A DNA stretch of 64,000 bases from CAYFQH01 sp964345215 (GTDB taxonomy: Bacteria > Bacillota > Clostridia > Christensenellales > Aristaeellaceae). The stretch lies in assembly GCA_964345215.1 (NCBI GenBank), contig CAYFQH010000003.1, positions 12,635 to 76,634 of the forward strand, in the 5' to 3' direction. A program made the position numbers and the translations under genes. Positions 8,325 to 17,519 of the stretch are shown here, piece after piece. The notes below the pieces were generated by a model. The model had not been told where the DNA came from. It saw only the letters and a program-made list of their open reading frames with translations, and searched no databases. Numbering within the stretch: position 1 is the stretch's first letter; every line of letters starts with the position of its first letter.

Positions 8325-9419
8325 ATGGAAAAGAAAACACCACTGTATGATCTGCACGTAGCCCAGGGAGGTAAAATGGTTCCCTATGCAGGCTTTTTAA
8401 TGCCTGTTCAGTATAAAACCGGGGTGATTGAAGAACATTTGGCTGTGCGCAACCGCTGTGGCCTGTTTGATGTTTCCCATATGGGGGAGGTTATGTTGCA
8501 AGGGCCCGATGCCCTTAAAAACATTCAACACCTTTTAACCAACGACATGGCCGGCATGGAGCCCGGGCAGGCACGCTATAGCCCCATGTGCAACCACCAG
8601 GGGGGCATTGTAGATGACCTGTTGGTTTATTATCTGGGTGAGGACCAATACCTGTTGGTGGTCAACGCTGCCAACACTGATAAGGATGTAGCTTGGATTA
8701 AAGAACACTTGCTGCCGGGGGAGGTAACCTTTATAAACGCTTCGGACTCCTGGGGGCAACTGGCCCTTCAAGGGCCCCTTGCTCAGGCTGTTTTAGAAAA
8801 AGTGATTGAAAGCAAAGAGTTGATTCCCCAAAAATACTACCGTTTTAACCAAAATGTGATGGTGGCCGGGTGTAACTGCCTCCTATCCCGCACTGGTTAC
8901 ACCGGGGAGGATGGCTTTGAGCTTTACTGTAATAAAGAGGACACGGTAAAATTGTGGAACGCCCTTTTAGAGGCCGGCCATGAAGAAGGAATTATTCCCT
9001 GCGGCCTTGGGGCCAGGGATACCCTGCGCCTGGAGGCGGGCATGCCCCTGTACGGCCAGGAAATGGCCGATGACATTAGCCCTGTTGAAGCAGGCATCAG
9101 CTTTTTTGTAAAAATGAACAAAGATGAGTTTATCGGCAAAAAAGCCCTGGAAGAGAAAAAAGACCAGCCCCAGCGCAGGCGTATCGGCTTTGAAGTAACA
9201 GGCCGGGGCATTGCCAGGGAGGGGAATAAGGTTCTCCTTGGGGAAGAGGAGATAGGCACCGTTACCTCAGGTACTCTCTCCCCTTATAGCAAAAAGGCCA
9301 TCGGTATGGCCTTGGTTAAGGAAAAACTGGCCGTGGACACCCCCATTGTTTTAGATGTACGGGGCCGTAAAATCGAAGGAAAGGTAGTAGCTCTGCCTTT
9401 TTATAAACGAAGCAAATAA
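8325..9419 (+). CDS. gcvT: Aminomethyltransferase, glycine cleavage T protein
   Basis: The T protein takes the aminomethyl group from lipoyl-GcvH and, with tetrahydrofolate, releases ammonia and 5,10-methylene-THF. The 364-residue chain has the family N-terminus (TPLYDLHVAQGGKMVPYAG), the RCGLFDVSHMGEV segment, LLTNDM, and the folate-site RTGYTGEDGFELY. The start at 8325 follows AGGGAGGGAG; an in-frame ATG at 8247 would add 26 residues without a binding site. It opens a tight operon with gcvH 33 bases downstream. Confidence 0.97.
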   Translation: MEKKTPLYDLHVAQGGKMVPYAGFLMPVQYKTGVIEEHLAVRNRCGLFDVSHMGEVMLQGPDALKNIQHLLTNDMAGMEPGQARYSPMCNHQGGIVDDLLVYYLGEDQYLLVVNAANTDKDVAWIKEHLLPGEVTFINASDSWGQLALQGPLAQAVLEKVIESKELIPQKYYRFNQNVMVAGCNCLLSRTGYTGEDGFELYCNKEDTVKLWNALLEAGHEEGIIPCGLGARDTLRLEAGMPLYGQEMADDISPVEAGISFFVKMNKDEFIGKKALEEKKDQPQRRRIGFEVTGRGIAREGNKVLLGEEEIGTVTSGTLSPYSKKAIGMALVKEKLAVDTPIVLDVRGRKIEGKVVALPFYKRSK

Positions 9420-9452
9420 AAAACATTAATCAATAATGAGGAGGACACAAAC

Positions 9453-9830
9453 ATGAATTTTCCTAAAGAACTAAAATACAGCAAATCCCACGAATGGGTA
9501 AAAGAACTGGGCGAGGGTGTTGTGGAAATCGGTTTAACCGACCATGCCCAAGATGCTTTAGGCGACTTGGTATTTGTAAACCTGCCCGAAGAAGGGGATC
9601 AGGTAGCCATTGGGGATGCCTTTGGAGATGTGGAATCCGTTAAGGCTGTAAGCGATGTGTACAGCCCTGTTTCAGGCGAAGTGACCGAAGTAAATGAAGA
9701 ACTTTTAGATGCCCCCGAAACCATTAACCAGGCCCCCTACGATGCTTGGCTGGTGCGCATTAAAGCCGAGGAAAGAGAGGATCTTCTTGATGCGGCCGCC
9801 TATGAGCAATTTATTGCTGAGGAGGAATAA
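9453..9830 (+). CDS. gcvH: Glycine cleavage H protein (lipoyl carrier)
   Basis: A 125-residue lipoyl protein that shuttles the aminomethyl intermediate between the P, T and L proteins. The lipoylation site is K64 in GDVESVKAVSDVYSPVSGEV, and the LPEEGDQV and ESVKA context is canonical. The start follows GAGGAGG. gcvPA begins two bases after its stop, so translation is coupled. The lipoate ligase three genes downstream is the likely enzyme that charges it. Confidence 0.97.
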   Translation: MNFPKELKYSKSHEWVKELGEGVVEIGLTDHAQDALGDLVFVNLPEEGDQVAIGDAFGDVESVKAVSDVYSPVSGEVTEVNEELLDAPETINQAPYDAWLVRIKAEEREDLLDAAAYEQFIAEEE

Positions 9831-9832
9831 AA

Positions 9833-11158
9833 ATGGGTCACTATATTCCAGTTAACGCCAATGAGCAGGCGGAAATGCTTAAAACCCTTGGCCTAAACGA
9901 GCCTATGGAGCTGTTTAAGGATATTCCGCAGGAGATGATTTTAGCCCCCGGGGCCTTAAACCTGCCTAAGGGCAAAAGCGAAATGGAAGTGAAAGCCTTT
10001 ATGGGGAGCCTGGCCAGGCAAAACAAGGTTTTTCCCGTTGTGTTAAGGGGGGCGGGGGCTTATCGCCACTATATTCCCGCTATTGTGCCCTATATTACGG
10101 CCAAGGAAGAGTTTTTAACCTCCTACACCCCTTACCAGGCGGAAATCAGCCAGGGCATTCTACAATCTATTTTTGAATATCAAACCATGATCTGCGAGTT
10201 AACGGGCATGGATGTGTCCAACGCCTCGGTCTATGATGGGGCTACCGCTGCCGCGGAAGGGGTAGCCATGTGCAAAGAACGCAAAAGGCAAAAAGTAGTT
10301 ATTGCCGGCAGCGCCCACCCCGATACCATTGCCACCATTAAAACCTACTGCCATGGCTCTGATACCCCTTACCAGGTGCTTAAAGCCCAAGATGGCCTGG
10401 TAACGCCCCAGGAGTTGGCGCCCCTTTTAGATGAGCAGACCGCCTGTGTTTACTTACAGTACCCTAACTTTTATGGCAATTTTGAGCAAACGGAAGAAAT
10501 GATTGCCCTGGCTCACAAGGCCGGTGCCAAAGTGGTAATGGGCTGTAACCCTATGGCCCTGGCTCTTTATAAAACCCCCGGGGAGATGGGGGTGGATGTA
10601 GCCGTTGGTGAAGGACAGCCTTTAGGGCTCCCCCTATCCTACGGCGGGCCCTATATCGGCTTTATGGCCACTAAAGAGGCCATGACCCGTAAACTTCCCG
10701 GCCGCATCGTGGGCGAAACCACCGATGTAGATGGCAAACGAGCCTATGTTCTTACCCTGCAGGCCAGGGAACAGCATATCCGCCGGGAGAAGGCCAGCAG
10801 CAACATCTGTACCAACCAGGCTCTTTGCGCTATGACTACCAGCGTATACATGACCACCATGGGACCTCACGGCCTTAAAGAGGCGGCTATGCAGTGTTTT
10901 CAAAAGGCCCATTACTTACAAAAACAGCTGGAGGAGGTTTGCGGCCTTAAACTTGTTAATGATCAAAAATTCTTCCACGAGTTTGCCACCGATGGAGGCA
11001 ACAAAGGGGATGAAATCCTGGCCGCTTTAGAAACCAAGGGTATTTTAGGGGGCTTCCCTGTTAGTTCCAACGCCCTTTTATGGTGCGTAACCGAGGTTGT
11101 AACCAAAGAACAAATGGATGAAGCCATCACCATCATCAAGGAGGTGCTTGGGAAATGA
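9833..11158 (+). CDS. gcvPA: Glycine dehydrogenase (decarboxylating) subunit 1
   Basis: The N-terminal half of the split P protein, 441 residues. It forms an alpha2beta2 enzyme with GcvPB and decarboxylates glycine onto the lipoyl arm of GcvH. Family features include FLGAGAYRHYIPAIV-like RGAGAYRHYIPAIV, FEYQTMICELTGMDVSNASVYDGATA, and the C-terminal GGFPVSSN. The first SD (GAGGAGGAATAAAA) overlaps the gcvH stop. Its stop overlaps the gcvPB start by four bases. Having split rather than fused P subunits is normal for Firmicutes. Confidence 0.97.
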   Translation: MGHYIPVNANEQAEMLKTLGLNEPMELFKDIPQEMILAPGALNLPKGKSEMEVKAFMGSLARQNKVFPVVLRGAGAYRHYIPAIVPYITAKEEFLTSYTPYQAEISQGILQSIFEYQTMICELTGMDVSNASVYDGATAAAEGVAMCKERKRQKVVIAGSAHPDTIATIKTYCHGSDTPYQVLKAQDGLVTPQELAPLLDEQTACVYLQYPNFYGNFEQTEEMIALAHKAGAKVVMGCNPMALALYKTPGEMGVDVAVGEGQPLGLPLSYGGPYIGFMATKEAMTRKLPGRIVGETTDVDGKRAYVLTLQAREQHIRREKASSNICTNQALCAMTTSVYMTTMGPHGLKEAAMQCFQKAHYLQKQLEEVCGLKLVNDQKFFHEFATDGGNKGDEILAALETKGILGGFPVSSNALLWCVTEVVTKEQMDEAITIIKEVLGK

Positions 11159-12576
11159 AATTAGTGTTTGAACGCAGTACTCCGGGCCATCAAGTTACCA
11201 TTTTGCCTGAATGTGATGTGTCTCAAATTGCCTTTGATGGGGATGAGCGGCAGGCCCCTTTACGCTTGCCTGAATTGGCCGAAACCGAAGTAAGCCGCCA
11301 TTATACACAGCTCAATAAGCAAGTACATGGTGTAAACGACGGATTTTACCCCTTGGGCTCCTGTACCATGAAATACAACCCCAGAATTAATGAACAAATC
11401 GCCTCCCTTGAAAGCTTTGCCGATATTCACCCCCTACAGCCTGAAAACACTGTTCTTGGCTGTAAAAAAGTAATGGAACTGGTGAAGGAGTACCTGTGTG
11501 AAATCAGCGGTATGGATGATTTAACCTTCCAGCCCTCCGCCGGTGCCCATGGGGAATTAACGGGCATTATGCTTATTAAAGCCTACCATGAAGACCGTAA
11601 GGATTTTAAGCGCACCAAAATGTTGGTGCCCGATTCTGCCCACGGCACCAACCCCGCCACCGCCAGCATGGTGGGATACGATACGGTGCATATTCCCTCT
11701 AACGCCGAGGGCTGTGTAGATATCGAAGTGCTTAAAAAATCCGTTGGGGAAGATACGGCAGGCCTTATGCTCACCAATCCCAATACCTTGGGCCTTTTTG
11801 AAAAAGATATTTTAGAAATCACCAAAATTGTTCACGATGCCGGAGGCTTGGTCTATTACGACGGGGCCAACTTAAACGCCGTAATGGGCATTGCAAGGCC
11901 GGGGGATATGGGCTTTGATGTGGTACACTATAATGTGCATAAAACCCTATCTACACCTCACGGCGGCGGCGGCCCCGGCGGCGGTCCGGTAGGCTGTAAA
12001 GAATGCTTGGTACCTTTCCTGCCTGCTTCCGCCATTGGCGAAGAAGTAGGGCCAAAGAGCATCGGCCAGGTACGCAGTTTCTACGGTAACTTTTTGGTGG
12101 CGGTCAGGGCCCTTACCTATGTCCTTACCCTGGGTAAGGAAGGCATTCCTCAGGCAGCTATGCAGGCGGTATTAAATGCTAATTATTTAATGAACGGCAT
12201 GAAGAAAAATTACCAGGTGGCCTACGATAAAACCTGTATGCATGAATTTGTATTAACCTTATCAGACATGAAGAAAAACTATGGCATCACAGCCATCGAC
12301 ATTGCCAAGGGGCTGCTGGATTACGGCATGCACCCCCCAACCATGTACTTCCCCTTAATTGTGGATGAGGCTTTGATGCTGGAGCCTACGGAAACCGAGA
12401 GCAAGGAAACCTTGGATGAGGCTATTAAAGTCTTTGATGAATTGGCCCGGCTTGCTAAAAACGACCCAGAAAAATTAAAGCAAGCCCCCTTAACCACCCC
12501 TGTACGAAGGCTGGATGAGGTAAAGGCCGCCAGGCACCCTATTTTAAAATACTCTTTTGAAACCAGCGAGGAATGA
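11155..12576 (+). CDS. gcvPB: Glycine dehydrogenase (decarboxylating) subunit 2
   Basis: The PLP-binding half of the P protein, 473 residues. The pyridoxal phosphate lysine is K263 in YNVHKTLSTPHGGGGPG, followed by the glycine-rich loop. FYPLGSCTMKYNP near the N-terminus and FQPSAGAHGELTG are also canonical. It overlaps gcvPA by four bases, and the lipoate ligase gene starts one base after its stop. The assignment is certain. Confidence 0.97.
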   Translation: MKLVFERSTPGHQVTILPECDVSQIAFDGDERQAPLRLPELAETEVSRHYTQLNKQVHGVNDGFYPLGSCTMKYNPRINEQIASLESFADIHPLQPENTVLGCKKVMELVKEYLCEISGMDDLTFQPSAGAHGELTGIMLIKAYHEDRKDFKRTKMLVPDSAHGTNPATASMVGYDTVHIPSNAEGCVDIEVLKKSVGEDTAGLMLTNPNTLGLFEKDILEITKIVHDAGGLVYYDGANLNAVMGIARPGDMGFDVVHYNVHKTLSTPHGGGGPGGGPVGCKECLVPFLPASAIGEEVGPKSIGQVRSFYGNFLVAVRALTYVLTLGKEGIPQAAMQAVLNANYLMNGMKKNYQVAYDKTCMHEFVLTLSDMKKNYGITAIDIAKGLLDYGMHPPTMYFPLIVDEALMLEPTETESKETLDEAIKVFDELARLAKNDPEKLKQAPLTTPVRRLDEVKAARHPILKYSFETSEE

Positions 12577-12577
12577 T

Positions 12578-13576
12578 ATGATTACAAAGGCAACGGTGGT
12601 ATACGGATTAGGAACAAACCCCTATGTAAACTTAAGCTTGGAACACGAACTTTTAGAAACCTTGGGGGAGAGCGAAATCATTTTATACCTGTGGCAAAAT
12701 GCCCATACAGTGGTTATTGGCCGCAATCAAAATGCCTATAAAGAGTGCCATATCCAAAACCTACAAAAAGACGGCGGGCATTTAGCCCGCCGTCTTTCCG
12801 GTGGAGGTGCGGTATACCACGACTTAGGCAATTTAAACTTTACTTTTATTATGCCCCAAGAAAATTATGACTTAACCAAGCAAACCCAGGTCATTGTGGA
12901 GGCTGTAAAAAGCTTTGGCCTTGAAGCCAAGCAAAGCGGCCGAAACGATATAACCGTAGACGATAAAAAATTCTCGGGCAACGCCTTTTACCAAAGCCAG
13001 GGCAAGGCCTATCACCATGGTACCCTGCTCATCAATGTAGACACCGGCGCCATGGGTAAATATTTACAGGTGGATCAAAAAAAGATTGAATCCAAGGGGG
13101 TGGATTCCGTTAAAAGCCGGGTGGTCAACTTACAGGCTTTGAGCGGAGCTGTTACCGTTGAGGCTATGTCTGAGGCCATGGTGAAGGCCTTTGAAAAGGT
13201 GTACAATTTGCCGGCAATGGAAAAAAAGCCCGATGGAAACAGTCTCAGCCTTCAGGTTAAAATTCAAAAATACGCCAGCAACCAGTGGCTTTTTGAAAAC
13301 CCTTTCCCTTTTACCTGGCGGGATCATCAGCGTTTTACCTGGGGGGATTTGCTTTTGGAACTTCAAATCGAAAAGGAAAAAATAATGGAAGCCCGGGCTT
13401 ATTCCGATGCCATGGAGGAAGCCCTTATCAGGCAAATACCGCCTTTATTGCAAAACACCCCTCTTCGGGGGGAGGCCATTAAAGAAAAACTGCTGCCAAT
13501 CAAAGAACAAAATCAGCAGATGTATCGTGATATTTTAACCATGGTTAAAGAAGAAAGCTTTTTTAAGGAGAAGTAG
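12578..13576 (+). CDS. lplA: Lipoate-protein ligase A
   Basis: A 332-residue enzyme that activates lipoate with ATP and attaches it to acceptor lysines. The lipoyl-AMP site RRLSGGGAVYHDLGNLNFTF and the lysine region NDITVDDKKFSGNA are present, and the C-terminal accessory domain (from about residue 245) is retained, so it should be a stand-alone ligase. The start at 12578 follows GCGAGG; an in-frame ATG at 12557 would overlap gcvPB by 20 bases. Its place between gcvPB and lpd suggests it is dedicated to lipoylating GcvH. Confidence 0.95.
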   Translation: MITKATVVYGLGTNPYVNLSLEHELLETLGESEIILYLWQNAHTVVIGRNQNAYKECHIQNLQKDGGHLARRLSGGGAVYHDLGNLNFTFIMPQENYDLTKQTQVIVEAVKSFGLEAKQSGRNDITVDDKKFSGNAFYQSQGKAYHHGTLLINVDTGAMGKYLQVDQKKIESKGVDSVKSRVVNLQALSGAVTVEAMSEAMVKAFEKVYNLPAMEKKPDGNSLSLQVKIQKYASNQWLFENPFPFTWRDHQRFTWGDLLLELQIEKEKIMEARAYSDAMEEALIRQIPPLLQNTPLRGEAIKEKLLPIKEQNQQMYRDILTMVKEESFFKEK

Positions 13577-13579
13577 CAA

Positions 13580-14971
13580 ATGATGTATCAGTGGATAATC
13601 ATCGGCGCCGGCCCCGGGGGATACGAGGCGGCGATTCGTGCTGCCCAGCTGGGGCAAAAAGTACTGCTCATTGAAGAGAAACATATGGGAGGTACCTGTT
13701 TAAACCAGGGCTGTATCCCCACCAAAACCCTGCTGCACAGCGCCCAAAGCTATAAAGCCTTCAATGGGTTTGAGCAAATTGGCCTTCGGGTAGAAGGGGC
13801 CAGCTACGATTTGGCCAAAATATATGAGCGAAAAAATCAAGTGGTTGAAACCCTGCGAAATGGAGTGGAAAACCTGGTAAAGCAAAATAAAATTGATTTG
13901 GTTTTTGGCAAAGGCATTATCACAGGAGAAAAAGAGGTAACGGTGGATAACACCCCTTACACAGGGGCGCGGGTTATGATCGCCACCGGCTCGGTGCCTG
14001 CCCGTATTCCCATTCCCGGGGCGGATTCACCCTTGGTTATCACCAGCGATGAATTGTTGGCCGCCCCCTTTGAAAAAGAACACCTGCTGATTATCGGTGG
14101 CGGGGTTATCGGGGTAGAGTTTGCCAGTGTCTATTCCGCCCTAGGCAAACAGGTTACCATTATTGAGGGAATGGGCCGTATTCTCCCTTCTCTGGATAAA
14201 GAAATTAGCCAAAATACCGCCATGGTTCTTAAAAGAAGCGGGGTTAAAATAATCACCGGGGCCATGGTAAAACAAATTGAAGAAGAGGCTGATGGGGTTC
14301 TTTGTACCTTTGAAGCAAAAGGAAAAGAAGATGCTGTTAAGGCCGATGAGGTGCTTTTATCCGTAGGCCGCTGGGGGAACACCCAAGGGCTTTTTGCAAA
14401 TGGGGTTTCACCTCAAACGGAAAAGGGGTATATCCAGGTGGATGATTTGGGGCAAACTTCCCTGCCATGGCTATATGCCATTGGGGATGTAACCGGGGGT
14501 ATTCAATTGGCCCACCGGGCCAGTGCCCAAGGTATTCACTGTGTTCAAATGGCCCTGGGGGAAGGAGACCCCGTTAATCAGCAGGCAGTGCCCGGCTGTG
14601 TGTACACCAAGCCCGAAATTGCCACCGTTGGCCTAACAGAAGAAGAGGCTCAAAATGAGGGTATTGAAACCTATGTCGGCAAGTATGTAATGAGCGGCAA
14701 CGGCCGTACGTTAATTGAAATGGGCGACCGGGGCTTTATTAAGCTGGTATTTGATAAAAATACCGATGCCCTGCTGGGAGCACACCTGATGTGCGAACGG
14801 GCAACGGATATGATTAACGAACTGACCTATGCCGTGGGCCAGGGGCTCACCAGGGAAGAACTGCTTGCTCCTATGCGCCCGCACCCCACTTTTAGTGAGG
14901 GAATTACTGAAGCCTTGGAGGCGGCGGTGGGCAGGTCCATTCATTCGGCACCGGCCCGCAAGGCCAGGTAG
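13580..14971 (+). CDS. lpdA: Dihydrolipoyl dehydrogenase (L protein)
   Basis: A 463-residue FAD flavoenzyme that reoxidises dihydrolipoyl-GcvH with NAD+. It has the FAD motif GAGPGGYEAA, the redox disulfide GGTCLNQGCIPTK (C40 and C45), the NAD site IIGGGVIGVEFA, the second FAD motif YAIGDVTGG, and the active-site HPTFSEGITEA at the C-terminus. There is no N-terminal lipoyl domain. It starts three bases after lplA behind TAAGGAG. The complete gcvTHPL set plus ligase makes a self-contained glycine cleavage system. Confidence 0.97.
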   Translation: MMYQWIIIGAGPGGYEAAIRAAQLGQKVLLIEEKHMGGTCLNQGCIPTKTLLHSAQSYKAFNGFEQIGLRVEGASYDLAKIYERKNQVVETLRNGVENLVKQNKIDLVFGKGIITGEKEVTVDNTPYTGARVMIATGSVPARIPIPGADSPLVITSDELLAAPFEKEHLLIIGGGVIGVEFASVYSALGKQVTIIEGMGRILPSLDKEISQNTAMVLKRSGVKIITGAMVKQIEEEADGVLCTFEAKGKEDAVKADEVLLSVGRWGNTQGLFANGVSPQTEKGYIQVDDLGQTSLPWLYAIGDVTGGIQLAHRASAQGIHCVQMALGEGDPVNQQAVPGCVYTKPEIATVGLTEEEAQNEGIETYVGKYVMSGNGRTLIEMGDRGFIKLVFDKNTDALLGAHLMCERATDMINELTYAVGQGLTREELLAPMRPHPTFSEGITEALEAAVGRSIHSAPARKAR

Positions 14972-15006
14972 CCGGGAGCATTTATATTGATGTAAGGGGT
15001 TAAAGT

Positions 15007-15819
15007 ATGGAAAAATTATTACAAAGCCCGGTGCTAATGGCCTTAATCGGCACTGGGTTTACATTTTTAATGACCACTCTGGGGTCGGCCATGGTTTTCT
15101 TTTTCAAGGGGGACATGAACGATAAAGTTCAAAGGGTTTTTTTGGGTTTTGCTTCAGGGGTTATGATTGCAGCCTCGGTGTGGTCCCTGCTTATTCCTGC
15201 TATTGATATGGCTGGCGAAGGCAGCTGGGTAAAGGCAGCCTGGGTGCCTGCGGCGGGGGGCTTTTTGCTGGGGGCGGCCTTCTTGTTTTTGCTGGATATT
15301 GTCATGCCCCACCTTCATAGCGATGGCCACTTAGAAGGGCCCCGCTCGTCTTTAAAACGTACCACCCTGCTTATGTCGGCGGTGACCCTTCACAATATTC
15401 CAGAAGGCATGGCTGTTGGCCTGGCTTTTGCCATGGCAGCCCAAAGCGGAGGCGGCCTGGCGGCCTATTCCGGGGCTATTGCCCTGGCCCTAGGTATGGG
15501 CATTCAAAACTTCCCCGAAGGGGCGGCTATTTCACTCCCTTTGCGCCAGGAGGGGATGAGCCGGTTCAAGGCCTTTGTATACGGCAGCCTATCAGGCATT
15601 GTGGAGCCTGTTTTTGGGGTGCTGGCTGTGCTGGTTGCAGGCCAGGTAGCCCCTATTATGCCTTGGCTTTTGGCCTTTGCGGCAGGGGCCATGATCTATG
15701 TGGTGGTGGAGGAACTAATCCCTGCCGCCAACGGGGGAGAAGACCATAGCAATGCCGGTACCCTGGGGGTTATCGCCGGTTTTGTTATTATGATGGTTTT
15801 GGATGTGGCCTTAGGGTAG
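15007..15819 (+). CDS. ZIP family metal transporter
   Basis: A 270-residue membrane protein with about eight hydrophobic helices. The metal-transport motifs are HNIPEGMAVG (H129, E133) and NFPEGAAIS (N168, E171), as in bacterial ZupT/GufA-type divalent metal importers, and a histidine-containing loop (MPHLHSDGHLEG) lies before the first. It starts 35 bases after lpdA with no visible terminator between, so it may be read with the glycine cleavage operon. Zinc is the usual substrate, but iron or manganese are possible. Confidence 0.88.
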   Translation: MEKLLQSPVLMALIGTGFTFLMTTLGSAMVFFFKGDMNDKVQRVFLGFASGVMIAASVWSLLIPAIDMAGEGSWVKAAWVPAAGGFLLGAAFLFLLDIVMPHLHSDGHLEGPRSSLKRTTLLMSAVTLHNIPEGMAVGLAFAMAAQSGGGLAAYSGAIALALGMGIQNFPEGAAISLPLRQEGMSRFKAFVYGSLSGIVEPVFGVLAVLVAGQVAPIMPWLLAFAAGAMIYVVVEELIPAANGGEDHSNAGTLGVIAGFVIMMVLDVALG

Positions 15820-15910
15820 GGGGTCGTTTCATCCCCTGATAATACAAATAAAAATGTTTTACTCATTTCATTTGGGGATGTTTGGGGATGTTTGCCAAGG
15901 CGATACCCTT

Positions 15911-15948
15911 AAAAGCCTCTGTTTTTTATTAAAAACAGAGGCTTTTCT
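15911..15948 (+). terminator. Terminator of the gcv/ZIP transcription unit
   Basis: AAAAGCCTCTGTTTTT and AAAAACAGAGGCTTTT form a 16-bp stem over a short loop, ending in a T run. Confidence 0.85.
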
Positions 15949-15975
15949 TGCCGAAGGAGAAAAATGTGTTATAAT
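15948..15975 (+). promoter_or_regulatory. Promoter of the glycosidase operon
   Basis: TTGCCG (15948-15953) and a perfect TATAAT (15970-15975) are 16 bases apart, starting at the end of the preceding terminator. Confidence 0.55.
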
Positions 15976-16029
15976 TTGTGTACTTGATAAAGTCAGTTTA
16001 TACAATATTTTATTTACTTTGTCATAAGG

Positions 16030-16043
16030 TGAACACGCTTACA
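16030..16043 (+). promoter_or_regulatory. cre-like catabolite operator
   Basis: TGAACACGCTTACA matches the CcpA/LacI-family consensus TGWAANCGNTNWCA at all but one position. It lies about 55 bases downstream of the predicted -10 box, where binding would act as a roadblock to the sugar operon. A CcpA or local LacI-type regulator could use it; neither gene is in this window. Confidence 0.45.
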
Positions 16044-16190
16044 ACTTATGTACTTGTAACGCTTTTTGACCAATGGCAGCCTGAATCTGTTGGAAAACCA
16101 CTTATCAATAATAAGAATTTTAGGGGATCAAAACATCAACCATCAAAAATCTTTAAAGAGCAATAACCCTAATTATAAAGGAGAAAACCG

Positions 16191-17477
16191 ATGAACACTT
16201 TTTCCTTAAAAAGCAATATGCTCCTAGGGGCGGCCAGTGCAGCTACCCAAATCGAGGGAGGAAGCTTAAATCATTCATGGAATGATTGGGCGGACAAGGG
16301 GCATATAAAAGATGGCACCAGCCCCAGGCGGGCTAACAATCACTGGCACCTTTGGCGGGAAGATACCCGCCTTATGAAGGATATGGGGCTTCAAATTTGC
16401 CGGCTGGGCATTGAATGGGCCCGTATTCAGCCAAGGGAAGGGGTTTTTGACCAAGGGGTGATTGACCGCTATATTGAAGAAATAAAGCTTTTACATAGTT
16501 ATAACATAAAGCCCCTGGTAACCCTTCACCATTTTACCAACCCTATGTGGTTTGAGAAAAAGGGAGCTTTTACCAAGGCGGAAAACATCCCCTTGTTTAT
16601 CTCCTTTATTCAAAAAGTGGTCGCCGCCTTTGGCGGGTTGGTGAACGAGTACATCACCATTAATGAGCCCAACGTATACGCCACCAACGGCTACTTTTTC
16701 GGCCAATGGCCCCCGGGGCAAAAGTCTTTTTTTAAAGCGGTTAAGGTCATGTCGGTTATGGCATCGGCCCATATTAAGAGCTACGAGGCCATTCATACCC
16801 TGCGTAAAAACATGGGCTTTACAGATACCAAGGTTAGTTTTGCTAACCATGTTAGGGTTTTTGACCCCAAAAACCCTAAAAATCCCCTCCACTGCCTGGC
16901 AGCCGGGTTAACGGAGCGGTTTTTTCAGGGCAGTTTAACCAAAGCCATGTGCCTGGGGGAATTTTCCTTCCCCATTACCAATGTGGATGGCCACAGACCC
17001 TCAACCTACTGCGATTTTATTGCTATCAACTACTACACCCGTTCTACCGTGTCCAAACTGGGGGATGGGGTGAAGGCAGGAGTGCCTGTAAATGATTTAG
17101 GCTGGGAAATTTACCCCCAGGGCATGATACAATGCGCCCAGGCCCTGTATGATTTGTGCCCCTTGCCCATCTACATTACTGAAAACGGCACCTGCGATAA
17201 TACCGATACTTTTAGAAGCCGTTACCTCTTTGACCATTTACAGGCCCTTTGCCAAAGCAGCCTGCCTATTGAGCGCTACTACCACTGGTGCTTTTGTGAT
17301 AATTTTGAATGGATAGAAGGGGAAACACCCCGCTTTGGCCTTGTGGCTATTGATTATGAAAGCCAAAGGCGCACCGTTAAAAAAAGCGGTGAATTTTTTA
17401 GCGCCCTTATTCAAAAAGGCGGAGTTACCCAAGAACTGTATGATGAATATGTAAAAGATGAGACCTACCATTATTAA
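16191..17477 (+). CDS. Family 1 glycoside hydrolase (beta-glucosidase-like)
   Basis: A 428-residue cytoplasmic GH1 enzyme, slightly shorter than the usual 440-480. The acid/base glutamate is E159 in TINEPNVYA and the nucleophile is E331 in YITENGTCD; the N-terminal LGAASAATQIEGG and FCDNFEWIEG near the end are typical. There is no signal peptide. Without a phosphate-binding loop analysis I cannot separate beta-glucosidase, beta-galactosidase or 6-phospho-beta-glucosidase. The symporter downstream imports free sugars, which argues for an unphosphorylated substrate. It heads a four-gene operon. Confidence 0.9.
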   Translation: MNTFSLKSNMLLGAASAATQIEGGSLNHSWNDWADKGHIKDGTSPRRANNHWHLWREDTRLMKDMGLQICRLGIEWARIQPREGVFDQGVIDRYIEEIKLLHSYNIKPLVTLHHFTNPMWFEKKGAFTKAENIPLFISFIQKVVAAFGGLVNEYITINEPNVYATNGYFFGQWPPGQKSFFKAVKVMSVMASAHIKSYEAIHTLRKNMGFTDTKVSFANHVRVFDPKNPKNPLHCLAAGLTERFFQGSLTKAMCLGEFSFPITNVDGHRPSTYCDFIAINYYTRSTVSKLGDGVKAGVPVNDLGWEIYPQGMIQCAQALYDLCPLPIYITENGTCDNTDTFRSRYLFDHLQALCQSSLPIERYYHWCFCDNFEWIEGETPRFGLVAIDYESQRRTVKKSGEFFSALIQKGGVTQELYDEYVKDETYHY

Positions 17478-17519
17478 TTAAATGGCCAATATGGGCTTTA
17501 TAGAAAAAAGGTGATGAAC

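Larger units (their letters stand above)
15820..16190 (+). other. Intergenic region with terminator, promoter and long leader
   Basis: These 371 bases hold the terminator of the ZIP gene, the promoter of the glycosidase operon, a catabolite-type operator, and a leader of about 210 bases with no recognised riboswitch. A 62-codon open frame inside the leader (15978-16166) lacks a ribosome binding site and is not called. Confidence 0.6.

Noticed and set aside
15978..16166. 62-codon open frame in the glycosidase leader
   Set aside because: No ribosome binding site and no recognisable protein pattern; it lies in the untranslated leader.
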